DNA of 18,545 nucleotides from Bryobacterales bacterium (lineage in GTDB: Bacteria > Acidobacteriota > Terriglobia > Bryobacterales > Bryobacteraceae). The stretch lies in assembly GCA_025456495.1 (NCBI GenBank), contig JALOKO010000015.1, positions 1-18,545 of the forward strand, in the 5' to 3' direction. The position numbers and the translations under genes were made by a program. Under the pieces are notes generated by a model. The model did not search any database. It was not told where the DNA came from and saw only the letters and a list, made by a program, of their open reading frames with translations. Of this stretch, positions 6,703 to 14,300 are shown in pieces; the first letter of the stretch is position 1; each line of letters begins with the position of its first letter.

Positions 6703-9700
6703 TTAGAAGGTGAGCTTCAACCCCAATTGCAGGCTGCGCGCGTTGGTCCGGGTGGCGTTGATGACGCCGTGGTTCGGGGAACCCAGTTGGATGCCGGGGT
6801 CCTGGAAGTTGGCGCGGTTGATGACGTTGAAGCTCTCCGCACGGAACTGCAGGCGGAAGCGCTCAAGGAAATCGAAATTGCGGATGAGTGAGACATCCAT
6901 GTTGAACAGACCCGGGCCGCGCATGATGGTGCGGGAGGCGTTGCCGAAGGCAAACGGAGCGGGCGCGGCAAGGGCGCTGGTATCGAACCAGCGGGCGGTG
7001 GTGCGCTGGTCGCCAGGCAAGGTGGGATCGCGGAGAACGTCCGCGCGCAAAGCCCCCGGATTAAAGCAGTTGCAGGTGTTGTTGAGGACAGTGGCGCCGA
7101 TGGGAGCGCCACCCTGCAGCACCGTGATGACGCCAAAGCTCCAGCCACGAATCAGTAGGTTCCTCCCGGGCAGTTCGTAGACGCCGGACGCGGAAAGCCG
7201 ATGCCGGACGTCGTTGCCGGAGAGCGCCTTTTCCGCGCGCAGGTCGTACACGTTCTGGATACCGCCCGAGGGTGCGCCGGTTTCAAAGCCAGTGGCCACA
7301 TCGTCAATGAACTTGCTGAAGGTGTAGTTAGCCAGGAAGTTCATGCGGTTGGTGAAGCGCTTTTCGAGCTTTGCGTTGAAGGCATGGTAGCTGGAGTTGC
7401 CCCAGAACGGATTGATGAGGGTGACGTTGCCGAACTGGGCGAAGGGACGGCGGATTTGGGCATTGCCGACCGCCATTTGGTCAACAGGCACCTGGTTGAT
7501 GCTGGTGTTGGGTCCGTTGAGTTTGCGTCCAACGTTGCCGGTGTAGGTGAGTTCGGCCAGGGTACTGAAGGCCATTTCCCGCTGGATGGTGAAATTCCAT
7601 TGCTGGGTATAGCCCAGTTGGCGCTCAAAGTCGTGGAATTCGGGCGAGAACTGGATGGGTCGTCCGAATGGAACCGCGCCAAAGCCCTGGCCACGATTGG
7701 AAGCGGTTTGAGTGGCGGGCAGGCCGTCGCGCAGAAGAAAGGGGGCGGTGATGCCGTTGTCTGGAGTTTGGAAGTTTCCGGCGGTTTCGAAGCTGGCGCT
7801 GGCGGTATTGGAACCGGGCAGCGGTGGTCCGAAGAAGATGCCGAAGCTGGAACGGATGACGGTCTTTTCGTCGCCGAATGGTTTCCAGGCGAAGCCGATA
7901 CGCGGGGCGAAATTGTTCCAATCGCCGGCGTAGACGTTACGCCCCAACCCGTCCAGGCTGGCGAAGGTGACTACGCCGGGGGTGCCGGAAACGGGATTGA
8001 TGGTGGCTCGATCGAAGCCACTTTGACGGTCGTTGGCGTCAATGCGCGGGGTGTGCGTTTCCCAGCGGAGCCCGACGTTGATGGTGAGGTTGCGTGTGGC
8101 CTTCCAATCCTCCTGGATGAACAGGCCGTAGTAGATGGAGGAGCGGTCCAGCGCATCCGTTTCACGAATGCTGCCGCCCGTGGGGAAGCCCATCAGCATA
8201 CTGGCCAAGCCATTGCCGCTGCCAGCCACGCCCACGCGTGCCGTGGGTTGGACGCCAAAAGTAAATACTCCAGACGCACTGGGGAACCAGCTATCGACGT
8301 TTCGGCCATAGCGGACCTCACCTCCAAACTTCACTGAGTGGCTGCCCTTGAACCAGGAGACCACGTTCACGAAGTGGTGGTCCCAGATGGGGCGTTGCAG
8401 GCGTTCATGGTTCGTATTGCCGAGCGAAACAAAGCCAGCGGGGTTGACGCGCGGGAAGGCACGGTCACTCACGCCAAGCAGGCCAAGTTGGGTAGGCCAG
8501 CCTTCGCCAAGCCCGGCGCTCTGAAAATGGAAGCGGCGGGGCTGGAAGTTCACGCGCAGGTCGTTGATGAGCGACGAGTTGAACTGGTGTATGTGTTCCG
8601 TCAGGAAGCTGTAGGCACGGCGGTCCTGAGTGTTGGCGTTCGGGTCAGCCGCGGCGGTGGGGAAGACCGCCGTGGAGAAGGTGGGGAAGTCATGGATGAC
8701 GAAGCGATGCGAGATGCGGTCGCGCTCGCTGAAGACGTGGTCTACCTTTCCCGTGGTGGTGGTGATGTTCAGCGCGTTGGTGGCGTTGCCGACGAAATTG
8801 TTGGCGCCCTGGAGATTGGAGGGCGCCTGGTTCGGAGTAGGGAAGAAACCTGCCAGCGCGACGCCAACGGGGTCCATACGGGACCTTGGAATGATGTTGT
8901 TGGCGAACTGCATACGCGGGTTGGTGAATGGATCAAAGACCTGCTGAAGATTCCCATTGTTCAACAGACTCTGGCTGAAATCGCCGTCCCGCTGGAGTTG
9001 GGTGGGGACGGTGAGGTTGCGCACGACGCCGATGCGCTGGCGCTGGAACTCCGTGGAGATGAAGAAGAAGCTGCGGTTGCGGCCATCGTAGAGCTTGGGG
9101 ATGAAGATGGGTCCGCCAAGTGTACCGCCGAAGACGTTCCAGCGCAGGGGTGGCCGGGTGGCGGCGAAGAAGTTGCGGGCGTCCAGTTTTTCGTTACGGA
9201 AGTACTCATATAGGCCGCCCTTGAGCTGGTTGGTGCCAGAGCGGGTGGTGGTGAGCACCACACCGGAGGAGGAGTTTCCGTATTCAGCGGAGTAGCCGTT
9301 CTGCAGGACCTTGATTTCCTGGACGGCTTCGACGGGCGGGTTGAAAAGGGCTTGCGGATTTTCCAGGGCCACATTGGATGCGTTGACGCCATCCAGCATC
9401 CACTGCTGTTGATCCGCACGGCCGCCCGCAATGGAGACACGGGGGCGGATGACATCGCCCTGGACGAAGACGGCGTTGCCCATCAGACCCAGCAACTCGC
9501 CAACGCGACGTCCGTTGAGCGGCATGTCGGAAATCGTACGGTTTTCGATGAGCTGGCCGACGGTGGCCGATTCGGTATCCAGCATGGGGGCGCTGCTATC
9601 GACGGTGACGGTGGTGCTGACTTCACCGACAGTGAGGGTAAGATCCACGCGGGCGATGCGACCCAGCTCCACCACGATCTGGGGGCGGACCTGGTTCTGA

Positions 9701-10023
9701 AATCCAGGCGCGCTCACTTCCAGGCGATAGGACCCGGAGGGCAGATAGCTGAAGGTGTACTCGCCGCCAGTATTGGCGATGGCGGTTTGGATAATGCCGG
9801 TGGCGGTGTTTGTGAGGGTGAGTTGGGCGCCGGCGACGCGGGCCTCAGTGGGGTCCACCACAATGCCGGTGATGGATCCTCCCGATGAGGATTGGGCGAA
9901 GGCGAGCGGGCAGGCCAAACCAAGAAATAGGATTAGAAACAGCAGGGGTTGCAGGAGCCGGAGTTGGGAGCCTTGATCGCTGACCCAAGCCCCGGAAAAG
10001 GTGTTTACCTGAAGCAATCGCAT
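6703..10023 (-). CDS. Oar-like TonB-dependent outer-membrane receptor with carboxypeptidase-regulatory domain
   Basis: 1106 residues. Residues 1-43 form an export signal with an unusually long n-region (about 22 residues) before the hydrophobic stretch LLQPLLFLILFLGLACPLAFA. Next is a carboxypeptidase-regulatory-like Ig fold (GSITGIVVDPTEARVAGAQL to SGSYRLEVSAPGF, about 49-108). The plug domain follows (NRTISDMPLNGRR, RADQQQWMLDGVN, VEAVQEIKVLQNGYSAEYGN, about 161-250), then a large beta-barrel ending in phenylalanine (LQLGLKLTF), the usual C-terminal signal for outer-membrane insertion. Acidobacteriota carry many such Oar-type receptors of about this size; ligands are mostly unknown. No SusD-like partner is beside it. 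The chosen ATG lacks a Shine-Dalgarno but has TTGCTC-17-TATCGT seven bases upstream. The frame runs open further upstream across the neighbouring gene, which is a shadow. Confidence 0.92.
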   Translation of the reverse strand: MRLLQVNTFSGAWVSDQGSQLRLLQPLLFLILFLGLACPLAFAQSSSGGSITGIVVDPTEARVAGAQLTLTNTATGIIQTAIANTGGEYTFSYLPSGSYRLEVSAPGFQNQVRPQIVVELGRIARVDLTLTVGEVSTTVTVDSSAPMLDTESATVGQLIENRTISDMPLNGRRVGELLGLMGNAVFVQGDVIRPRVSIAGGRADQQQWMLDGVNASNVALENPQALFNPPVEAVQEIKVLQNGYSAEYGNSSSGVVLTTTRSGTNQLKGGLYEYFRNEKLDARNFFAATRPPLRWNVFGGTLGGPIFIPKLYDGRNRSFFFISTEFQRQRIGVVRNLTVPTQLQRDGDFSQSLLNNGNLQQVFDPFTNPRMQFANNIIPRSRMDPVGVALAGFFPTPNQAPSNLQGANNFVGNATNALNITTTTGKVDHVFSERDRISHRFVIHDFPTFSTAVFPTAAADPNANTQDRRAYSFLTEHIHQFNSSLINDLRVNFQPRRFHFQSAGLGEGWPTQLGLLGVSDRAFPRVNPAGFVSLGNTNHERLQRPIWDHHFVNVVSWFKGSHSVKFGGEVRYGRNVDSWFPSASGVFTFGVQPTARVGVAGSGNGLASMLMGFPTGGSIRETDALDRSSIYYGLFIQEDWKATRNLTINVGLRWETHTPRIDANDRQSGFDRATINPVSGTPGVVTFASLDGLGRNVYAGDWNNFAPRIGFAWKPFGDEKTVIRSSFGIFFGPPLPGSNTASASFETAGNFQTPDNGITAPFLLRDGLPATQTASNRGQGFGAVPFGRPIQFSPEFHDFERQLGYTQQWNFTIQREMAFSTLAELTYTGNVGRKLNGPNTSINQVPVDQMAVGNAQIRRPFAQFGNVTLINPFWGNSSYHAFNAKLEKRFTNRMNFLANYTFSKFIDDVATGFETGAPSGGIQNVYDLRAEKALSGNDVRHRLSASGVYELPGRNLLIRGWSFGVITVLQGGAPIGATVLNNTCNCFNPGALRADVLRDPTLPGDQRTTARWFDTSALAAPAPFAFGNASRTIMRGPGLFNMDVSLIRNFDFLERFRLQFRAESFNVINRANFQDPGIQLGSPNHGVINATRTNARSLQLGLKLTF

Positions 10024-10030
10024 GGCGCGC

Positions 10031-10059
10031 ACGATATCACAGTGGCTTGCCCGGAGCAA
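10031..10059 (-). promoter_or_regulatory. Candidate promoter of the TonB-dependent receptor gene
   Basis: On the minus strand TTGCTC (10054-10059), a 17-base spacer and TATCGT (10031-10036) precede the ATG by seven bases. Box matches are three and four of six. If used, transcription would begin at or next to the start codon, giving a leaderless or nearly leaderless mRNA. The lack of a Shine-Dalgarno here agrees with that. Confidence 0.35.
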
Positions 10060-10130
10060 GGATTTGTTGGCGGCGCAAGCGCGGTGGCGGGCGGCCTTCC
10101 AGCAACGCTGTAGGCAACCGACGCATGCCG

Positions 10131-11339
10131 TCAGGAGGCGGCGCTGGGCGCGAACAGCACGCAGACCGGGGTGTCCACAGCTACCGATTGGCCGGTGTAG
10201 GTGGGCATGCCGGTGGAGGCGTCGATGCGAAAGACCGTCAGGTTGCCGGAGTTCTGGTTGGCGGCGATCAGCCATTCCCCGCCACCGTGCACGGCGAAGT
10301 TGCGGGGTGACTTGCCTTCCGTGGAGACATGGCCGGTAAGAGTCATGCCGCCGGTATCGGGGTCGAGGGCGAAGACGGCCAGCGAATCGTGTCCGCGATT
10401 GGAGCCGTAGAGCACTTTGCCGTTGGGATGCAGCGCGATCTCCGCAGTGGTGCTTTCTTCGGCATAGCCCGCGGGGAGGGTGGAGACGGTGTGGGCCTGG
10501 GTCCAGACTCCGGTTTGTGGGTGGATGGCAAAGGAGGTGATGGTGGAGTTCAGTTCGTTGATGACGAAGGCTAATGGCTGGGAGGGGTGGGTGATGACAT
10601 GGCGCGGACCGGCACCCGGAGCGAGGGCGGCAAAGGGCTGGGTGGGCCAAGGGGTGAGGCTGCCATCGGCTTCGATCCGAAAGTGAAGGACCCGATCAAT
10701 ACCGAGGTCAGCGACATGCGCGATGAGCTCGGCGCCCACCGGACGGATGGCGATGCCGTGGGCGTGGGGACCCTTCTGGCGACGTTCATTGGGTCCGCTG
10801 CCCTCGTGCTGGACGAAGCCGGAGGCTTGCGACAATTCGCCGTCCGGGGCAATGCGATAGCTGGCTGTACTGCCACCGCCGTAGTTGGCAACTACCACGA
10901 ATTTCCCGCTGGGGCTTGGCAGCAGGTGGCATGGGCCGCCACCCTTTGAGGAAACGGCGTTGAGGGGGCGGAGGGCGCCGGATGCGGGCGTGAGGGCAAA
11001 GGCGGAGACCGAGCCGCCCTTCTCGCCCTGAAACTCGGGTAGCTCACCCACGGCATAGAGGTAGCGATTGTTGGGATGAAGGGCGAGGAAGGATGGGTTC
11101 TCAGTCTGGGCTGCCAGCGAGGGTTCCCCTAGAACACCGGTTTGGGAGTTGAAGGGAAGCCGGTAGATGCCCTTGGAGGCGCCCCTGGTATACGGGCCGA
11201 CGTAGACCCAGTCGGACGGGGCCGCTGGGGTTGGGCCTCCGCAAGAGACCATCGATAGCAGGGAAGCGGCCGGGGCGGCCGCTACGGTGGAGGCAACTGT
11301 GCGGGAGAGAAGCGTGCGGCGGCTAATGGGGCTCGGCAT
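10131..11339 (-). CDS. Lactonase-family (6-phosphogluconolactonase-like) beta-propeller protein, Tat-exported, probably lipoprotein
   Basis: 402 residues. The start region has a twin-arginine motif SRRTLLS (6-12), an Ala-rich hydrophobic stretch, and a lipobox-like LLSMVSCGG with Cys33, so the protein is likely exported folded and possibly lipidated. The mature part matches the lactonase family (YbhE-type seven-bladed propeller): WVYVGPYTRGASKGIYRLPF near 44-63, NPSFLALHPNNRYLYAVGE, SSKGGGPCHLLPSPSGKFVVVANYGGGSTASY, GPHAHGIAIRP, GAGPRHVITHPSQPLAFVINEL, and SPRNFAVHGGGEWLIAANQNSGNLTVF. The E. coli homologue hydrolyses 6-phosphogluconolactone in the cytoplasm; an exported form must act on another lactone or bind sugars, so the exact reaction is unknown. 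The ATG at 11339 is chosen because the Tat signal begins there; a longer in-frame start adds 36 unrelated residues. Confidence 0.9.
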   Translation of the reverse strand: MPSPISRRTLLSRTVASTVAAAPAASLLSMVSCGGPTPAAPSDWVYVGPYTRGASKGIYRLPFNSQTGVLGEPSLAAQTENPSFLALHPNNRYLYAVGELPEFQGEKGGSVSAFALTPASGALRPLNAVSSKGGGPCHLLPSPSGKFVVVANYGGGSTASYRIAPDGELSQASGFVQHEGSGPNERRQKGPHAHGIAIRPVGAELIAHVADLGIDRVLHFRIEADGSLTPWPTQPFAALAPGAGPRHVITHPSQPLAFVINELNSTITSFAIHPQTGVWTQAHTVSTLPAGYAEESTTAEIALHPNGKVLYGSNRGHDSLAVFALDPDTGGMTLTGHVSTEGKSPRNFAVHGGGEWLIAANQNSGNLTVFRIDASTGMPTYTGQSVAVDTPVCVLFAPSAAS

Positions 11340-11345
11340 GCCGCT

Positions 11346-11351
11346 ATTATA
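11346..11351 (-). promoter_or_regulatory. Consensus -10 element for the lactonase gene (TATAAT, six bases before ATG)
   Basis: A perfect TATAAT on the minus strand ends six bases before the lactonase ATG, placing the expected transcription start at the start codon. A weak -35 (TTTCCT, 16-base spacer) is the best I see. Read on the + strand, the same AT island gives TATTAT at 11345-11350, so it might also serve the divergent gene. Confidence 0.45.
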
Positions 11352-11353
11352 TG

Positions 11354-11381
11354 CACGGCCCAAGAAAAGGAAACGGCCGTG
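11354..11381. promoter_or_regulatory. Inverted repeat in the lactonase / DUF4126 divergent region, possible operator
   Basis: CACGGCC at 11354-11360 is the reverse complement of GGCCGTG at 11375-11381, separated by 14 bases rich in A on the + strand. The dyad lies immediately upstream of the lactonase -10 and between the divergent genes. That is where a dimeric regulator could sit, but chance is possible for a 7-bp match in GC-rich DNA. Confidence 0.3.
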
Positions 11382-11398
11382 TAAGGAGAATGACCACA

Positions 11399-11422
11399 AT
11401 GAAAACGGAACGTGTACCGTAG
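11399..11422 (+). other. Very short reading frame with a good ribosome binding site upstream of DUF4126
   Basis: TAAGGAG at 11382-11388 is followed, ten bases later, by ATG at 11399 and a seven-codon frame MKTERVP ending at TAG 11420-11422. It is out of frame with the DUF4126 gene. It may be a leader peptide or a relic of an older start; nothing shows that it is translated. Confidence 0.25.
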
Positions 11423-11465
11423 TAGCAGTGGGGCTGTACTTGCGCAACGCGCGGGGCGGCTGGAA

Positions 11466-12509
11466 ATGGCGGGCTGGGGAGGGCGCTTGGAAACACTACA
11501 GTTGATTGCGTCGGCCACCGGGTTGGGCGTGCTAGCTGGGGTGCGGCTGTACCTGACGGTGCTGTGCCTGGGGCTGGCGGTGCGCTTTGAGTGGCTGCAA
11601 CTGGGGGAATCGTTCTCGCAGTTGCAGGTGCTGGGAAACTGGTGGGTGATTGGCTTTGCGTCGGTGGCAGTGTTGCTGGAATTCTTTGCCGACAAGATTC
11701 CGTGGCTGGATTCGGCCTGGGACAGCGTGCATACCTTCATCCGTCCGGTGGGCGCGGCGCTGTTGAGTGTGGCGGCCTTCGACAGTATCGACCCCGGCAT
11801 GCGTACGATTCTGGTGCTGCTGACCGGTGGGGCGGCGCTGGGCAGCCACTCCGCTAAGGCGGCGACGCGGGTGGCGGTGAACCATAGCCCGGAGCCTTTC
11901 TCGAACGTGGCAATGAGCCTGGCGGGCGATGTGGCCGTGCCGGTGAGCCTGTGGCTGTTGATGGAGCATCCGTTGGTGGTGGGCGGCGCGGCGCTGGCCT
12001 TCCTGTTGGCCATGCTGATGGTGGCCCCGCTGGTGTATCGAATGCTGCGGGTGAACCTGATTGCTATCCGGAGTTGCCTGGGCGTGTGGTTTGGCTCGGG
12101 CGAGGCGCCCACGGATGCGCCGATCTCCCTGGCCGACCTACAGACGCAAGCAGCGGTGGAACTGCCGGAGCCGTACGCGCGTAAGCTGCGCGAGAAATAC
12201 GGGCACGCGGAGGGCTTCGCGCTATATGGCGTCTTCCGGCGTGGTGCGGGGAAGCTGCGCAACCGGGTGGGCTACTTATGCGTGTTGCCCGACCGCTTTG
12301 TGCTGATGGCGCGGCGTCCGTGGGGGATGGCGCTGCAGGAGTTGCCGCATGAGACAGTTGGCGACCTGCGATTCGAAGAGCGCTTCCTGATGGACGGGCT
12401 ACGCGTGCGGCAGGGCGAAGGGGAACTGTCCATGGATTTGTTCAAAGAACCCAGCGGCGGAGGCAAACGGCTGGCCAGCGCCTGGACGTTGGCCAAGGCG
12501 ACGGCATAG
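11466..12509 (+). CDS. DUF4126 family membrane protein
   Basis: 347 residues from the ATG at 11466. The N-terminal ~200 residues contain several hydrophobic helices and the DUF4126 pattern: LIASATGLGVLAGVRLYLTVLCLGL, VLLEFFADKIPWLDSAWDSVHTFIRPVGAAL, and LLTGGAALGSHSAKAATRVAVNHSPEPFSN. The last ~130 residues are soluble, with AVELPEPYARKLREKYGHAEGF and a beta-rich tail; this part is not typical of the shortest family members. Family function is unknown. The start is uncertain: a TTG at 11487 is preceded by GGGGAGGG (11476-11483) and would begin LETLQLIAS, which fits the family start well; GTG at 11412 is less likely. The gene is divergent from the lactonase and convergent with the crotonase, with only 38 bases between stops and no obvious hairpin. 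Confidence 0.8.
   Translation: MAGWGGRLETLQLIASATGLGVLAGVRLYLTVLCLGLAVRFEWLQLGESFSQLQVLGNWWVIGFASVAVLLEFFADKIPWLDSAWDSVHTFIRPVGAALLSVAAFDSIDPGMRTILVLLTGGAALGSHSAKAATRVAVNHSPEPFSNVAMSLAGDVAVPVSLWLLMEHPLVVGGAALAFLLAMLMVAPLVYRMLRVNLIAIRSCLGVWFGSGEAPTDAPISLADLQTQAAVELPEPYARKLREKYGHAEGFALYGVFRRGAGKLRNRVGYLCVLPDRFVLMARRPWGMALQELPHETVGDLRFEERFLMDGLRVRQGEGELSMDLFKEPSGGGKRLASAWTLAKATA
11476..11483 (+). promoter_or_regulatory. Ribosome binding site favouring an alternative TTG start of DUF4126
   Basis: GGGGAGGG precedes the in-frame TTG at 11487 by three bases (GGAGG core, four-base spacer). The spacing is short but it is the only Shine-Dalgarno-like sequence near the DUF4126 start region, so translation may begin at this TTG instead of the ATG at 11466. 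Confidence 0.4.
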
Positions 12510-12547
12510 CGGGCAGGGGCGCGCCAGGCTGGGTGGCAGTGCGGAGG

Positions 12548-13324
12548 CTAGTCCTTCGGCTGCATCGAGGGCCAATGAGGCTTGCGATTCTCGGCAATCG
12601 CGGCCTGACCTTCCAGAAAGTCTGGATGGGCGAACCAACCGGTGCGGATCTGCTGGGCAAGCAGGCCTGCCTCAGTCCAGGATTTGCCGCGGGTCTGGTG
12701 AACGAAGTCCAGGCCGCGCCGGATGGCGTCGGGGCTGGCGTTGGCCAACAACTGCAGAGTGCCCTCCACGCGATCCTCGAGTTCCACGGGAATGGAAACG
12801 GCGTGGATCAGGCCGTACTGCAGCGCTTCATTGGTGCCGAACATGCGACCGGTGAGAGCAAGTTCCAGGGCTCTGCGCTCTCCCATGGCAAGGGTGAGAC
12901 TGCGGAAGATCATGAAGGGCCAGTTGGCGCCACGAATCTCCGTGAGACCGAAGCTGCTGCCCTGGGCGGCGATCACCAGATGGGAGTTGCACAGCAGGCC
13001 CACGCCCGCACCCGCCACCATCCCCTGCACCTCACACAGGATGGGTGTGGTGATTTTGCTGCCCACGGTGAAGAGTTCTTCGTGGATCCAGCCGAGTTCG
13101 GCGGCCTCCGGGCGAGAAAGCTCGCGGGGGTCCATGCCGGCGCAAAAGATGGGGCCGTTGGCGGCAAGGTGGATGACGCCAACGTCGGGGTCACCATCAG
13201 CGTCCTGCAGCGCGCCCACCAAAGTGCGGCACATGGCGAAGGTGAGCTGGTTGCGGGTATCCGGCGAATTCAGTGTCAGGCGCTGGATGCGGCCGGTACG
13301 CGAGTTGAGGATGGGTTCGGACAT
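12548..13324 (-). CDS. Crotonase-fold enoyl-CoA hydratase/isomerase family protein
   Basis: 258 residues, the usual family length. The oxyanion-hole segments are present: ANGPIFCAGMDPREL (about 55-69) and VQGMVAGAGVGLLCNS (99-114). Of the two glutamates used by classical enoyl-CoA hydratase, the second is retained as Glu129 in FGLTEIRGANWP. The first, normally in a GGxEL segment, is glycine here (Gly107 or Gly109). Loss of the first Glu is seen in delta3-delta2 isomerases and other crotonases, so hydratase activity should not be assumed. The substrate is presumably an acyl-CoA. The gene starts 18 bases after the class IV aminotransferase stop on the same strand, so they are probably co-transcribed. 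A weak AAGAGA lies upstream of the ATG. Confidence 0.88.
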   Translation of the reverse strand: MSEPILNSRTGRIQRLTLNSPDTRNQLTFAMCRTLVGALQDADGDPDVGVIHLAANGPIFCAGMDPRELSRPEAAELGWIHEELFTVGSKITTPILCEVQGMVAGAGVGLLCNSHLVIAAQGSSFGLTEIRGANWPFMIFRSLTLAMGERRALELALTGRMFGTNEALQYGLIHAVSIPVELEDRVEGTLQLLANASPDAIRRGLDFVHQTRGKSWTEAGLLAQQIRTGWFAHPDFLEGQAAIAENRKPHWPSMQPKD

Positions 13325-13342
13325 GATGTCTCTTGCTATCGA

Positions 13343-14224
13343 TCAGGCCTGTGTCGCGGGGCTGAGAGATCTAGGGTGCGTGGCCACGTAGTGTCGCAGG
13401 TAATGGCCGAACGCCGCATGCCAGGCGGCGACGAAAGTCGCATCCTGCTTCAGGGCGCGGCCTTCAATCGAATGCACAGCCAACACATCGCGGGTGGTGG
13501 AGGTGATGAAGACGGCGTCGGCGTGATGGAGGTCAGCGACGGTGAGGGCGGCCTCGCGAACATGGTAGTCGTCCACGGTGATGGAGCCATCCACCAACAA
13601 CTGGCGGGTGACCCCGGGCAGGCATCCGGCGCTGAGCGGCGGCGTGATGACCTCGCGGCCGAACTTGGCAAAGACGTTGGCGGAGGTGCATTCGCTGATG
13701 TCGCCATGCTCGTTCAGCAGTAGCACTTCATCGAAGCCGCGGGCGATGGCGCGCTCCAGCCAGACGAGGTTCATGCTCCAGGCCAGTACCTTGGCGCCGA
13801 CGAACTCGCAGGCAGCGAAGCGGGCGTGGGGCTGCACGCCCAGGGTGACACTGCTTCCCCAATCCTTGAGGGAGGTGGAGAAGGCGATCAGCTCGCTTTC
13901 GGGCCGCGGGGCGCTGCCCTGCCACATGCCGCCATGATTGCGCAGGGCCACCACACGGACGGTGGCTTCCTGGGTCTGGTTGGCATCCAGCAGGCGGTGG
14001 AGACGGGCCTCCATTTCTTCTTCCGTGCAGGGCATGGCCACATGCAGGGCCTGGGCGTCCTTGGCCATGCGCAGCCAGTGGCGATGGAACTCAAAAAGGA
14101 CGCCATCGCTGGCGCGCAGCGTGCTGAAGACGCCCCAGCCGTTCATCAAACCCACCTGTCCGGCGCTGAGGACCGGTTCTGTATGCGGCAGGATGGCGTC
14201 GCCATGCAGCATGAAGGGATGCAT
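13343..14224 (-). CDS. PLP-dependent class IV aminotransferase (branched-chain aminotransferase / PabC-like)
   Basis: 293 residues. Fold-type IV signatures are clear: GLMNGWGVFSTLRASDGVLFEFHRHWLRM (about 25-53), GAKVLAWSMNLVWLERA with Lys145 as the likely PLP-binding lysine, and DEVLLLNEHGDISECTSANVF (165-185) with Glu178 and the SAN phosphate-side segment. TPPLSAGCLPGVTRQLL (194-210) follows. The family includes branched-chain and D-amino acid aminotransferases and aminodeoxychorismate lyase; sequence alone does not separate them here. The gene lies just upstream of a crotonase with an 18-base gap. GGGGAG directly abuts the ATG at 14224 and is 12 bases before the next in-frame ATG at 14212, so either start is possible. 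TAGAAT six bases upstream of 14224 may be a -10 element. Confidence 0.88.
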   Translation of the reverse strand: MHPFMLHGDAILPHTEPVLSAGQVGLMNGWGVFSTLRASDGVLFEFHRHWLRMAKDAQALHVAMPCTEEEMEARLHRLLDANQTQEATVRVVALRNHGGMWQGSAPRPESELIAFSTSLKDWGSSVTLGVQPHARFAACEFVGAKVLAWSMNLVWLERAIARGFDEVLLLNEHGDISECTSANVFAKFGREVITPPLSAGCLPGVTRQLLVDGSITVDDYHVREAALTVADLHHADAVFITSTTRDVLAVHSIEGRALKQDATFVAAWHAAFGHYLRHYVATHPRSLSPATQA

Positions 14225-14230
14225 CTCCCC

Positions 14231-14236
14231 ATTCTA
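14231..14236 (-). promoter_or_regulatory. Possible -10 element for the aminotransferase-crotonase pair
   Basis: TAGAAT on the minus strand (five of six matches) ends six bases before the ATG at 14224. A TTGAGT lies upstream but only 14 bases away, too close for a normal -35. If active, the mRNA would start near the first ATG. Confidence 0.35.
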
Positions 14237-14262
14237 ACGGGCGGCGCGGGACTCAATGGTGA

Positions 14263-14289
14263 AGCCCGCGCCGAAATGGGGCGCGGGCT
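14263..14289 (-). terminator. Terminator hairpin after the DUF4175-like gene
   Basis: Arms 14263-14272 and 14280-14289 form a perfect 10-bp stem (AGCCCGCGCC / GGCGCGGGCT) with a seven-base loop, 11 bases past the stop of the DUF4175-like gene and before the aminotransferase start. In the minus direction only TTCACCATT follows, so the U run is weak. The stem is strong and its position fits a terminator. Confidence 0.6.
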
Positions 14290-14300
14290 GCGGTGGAGCA

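Noticed and set aside
7201..9213. Two long + strand frames (7201-8337 and 8338-9213) opposite the TonB receptor
   Set aside because: Both are antisense to conserved plug and barrel sequence, with no domain or ribosome binding site; high GC explains the lack of stops.
10024..10650. N-terminal extension of the TonB receptor frame to 10650
   Set aside because: The extension overlaps the lactonase gene, has no family similarity, and a signal peptide begins at 10023.
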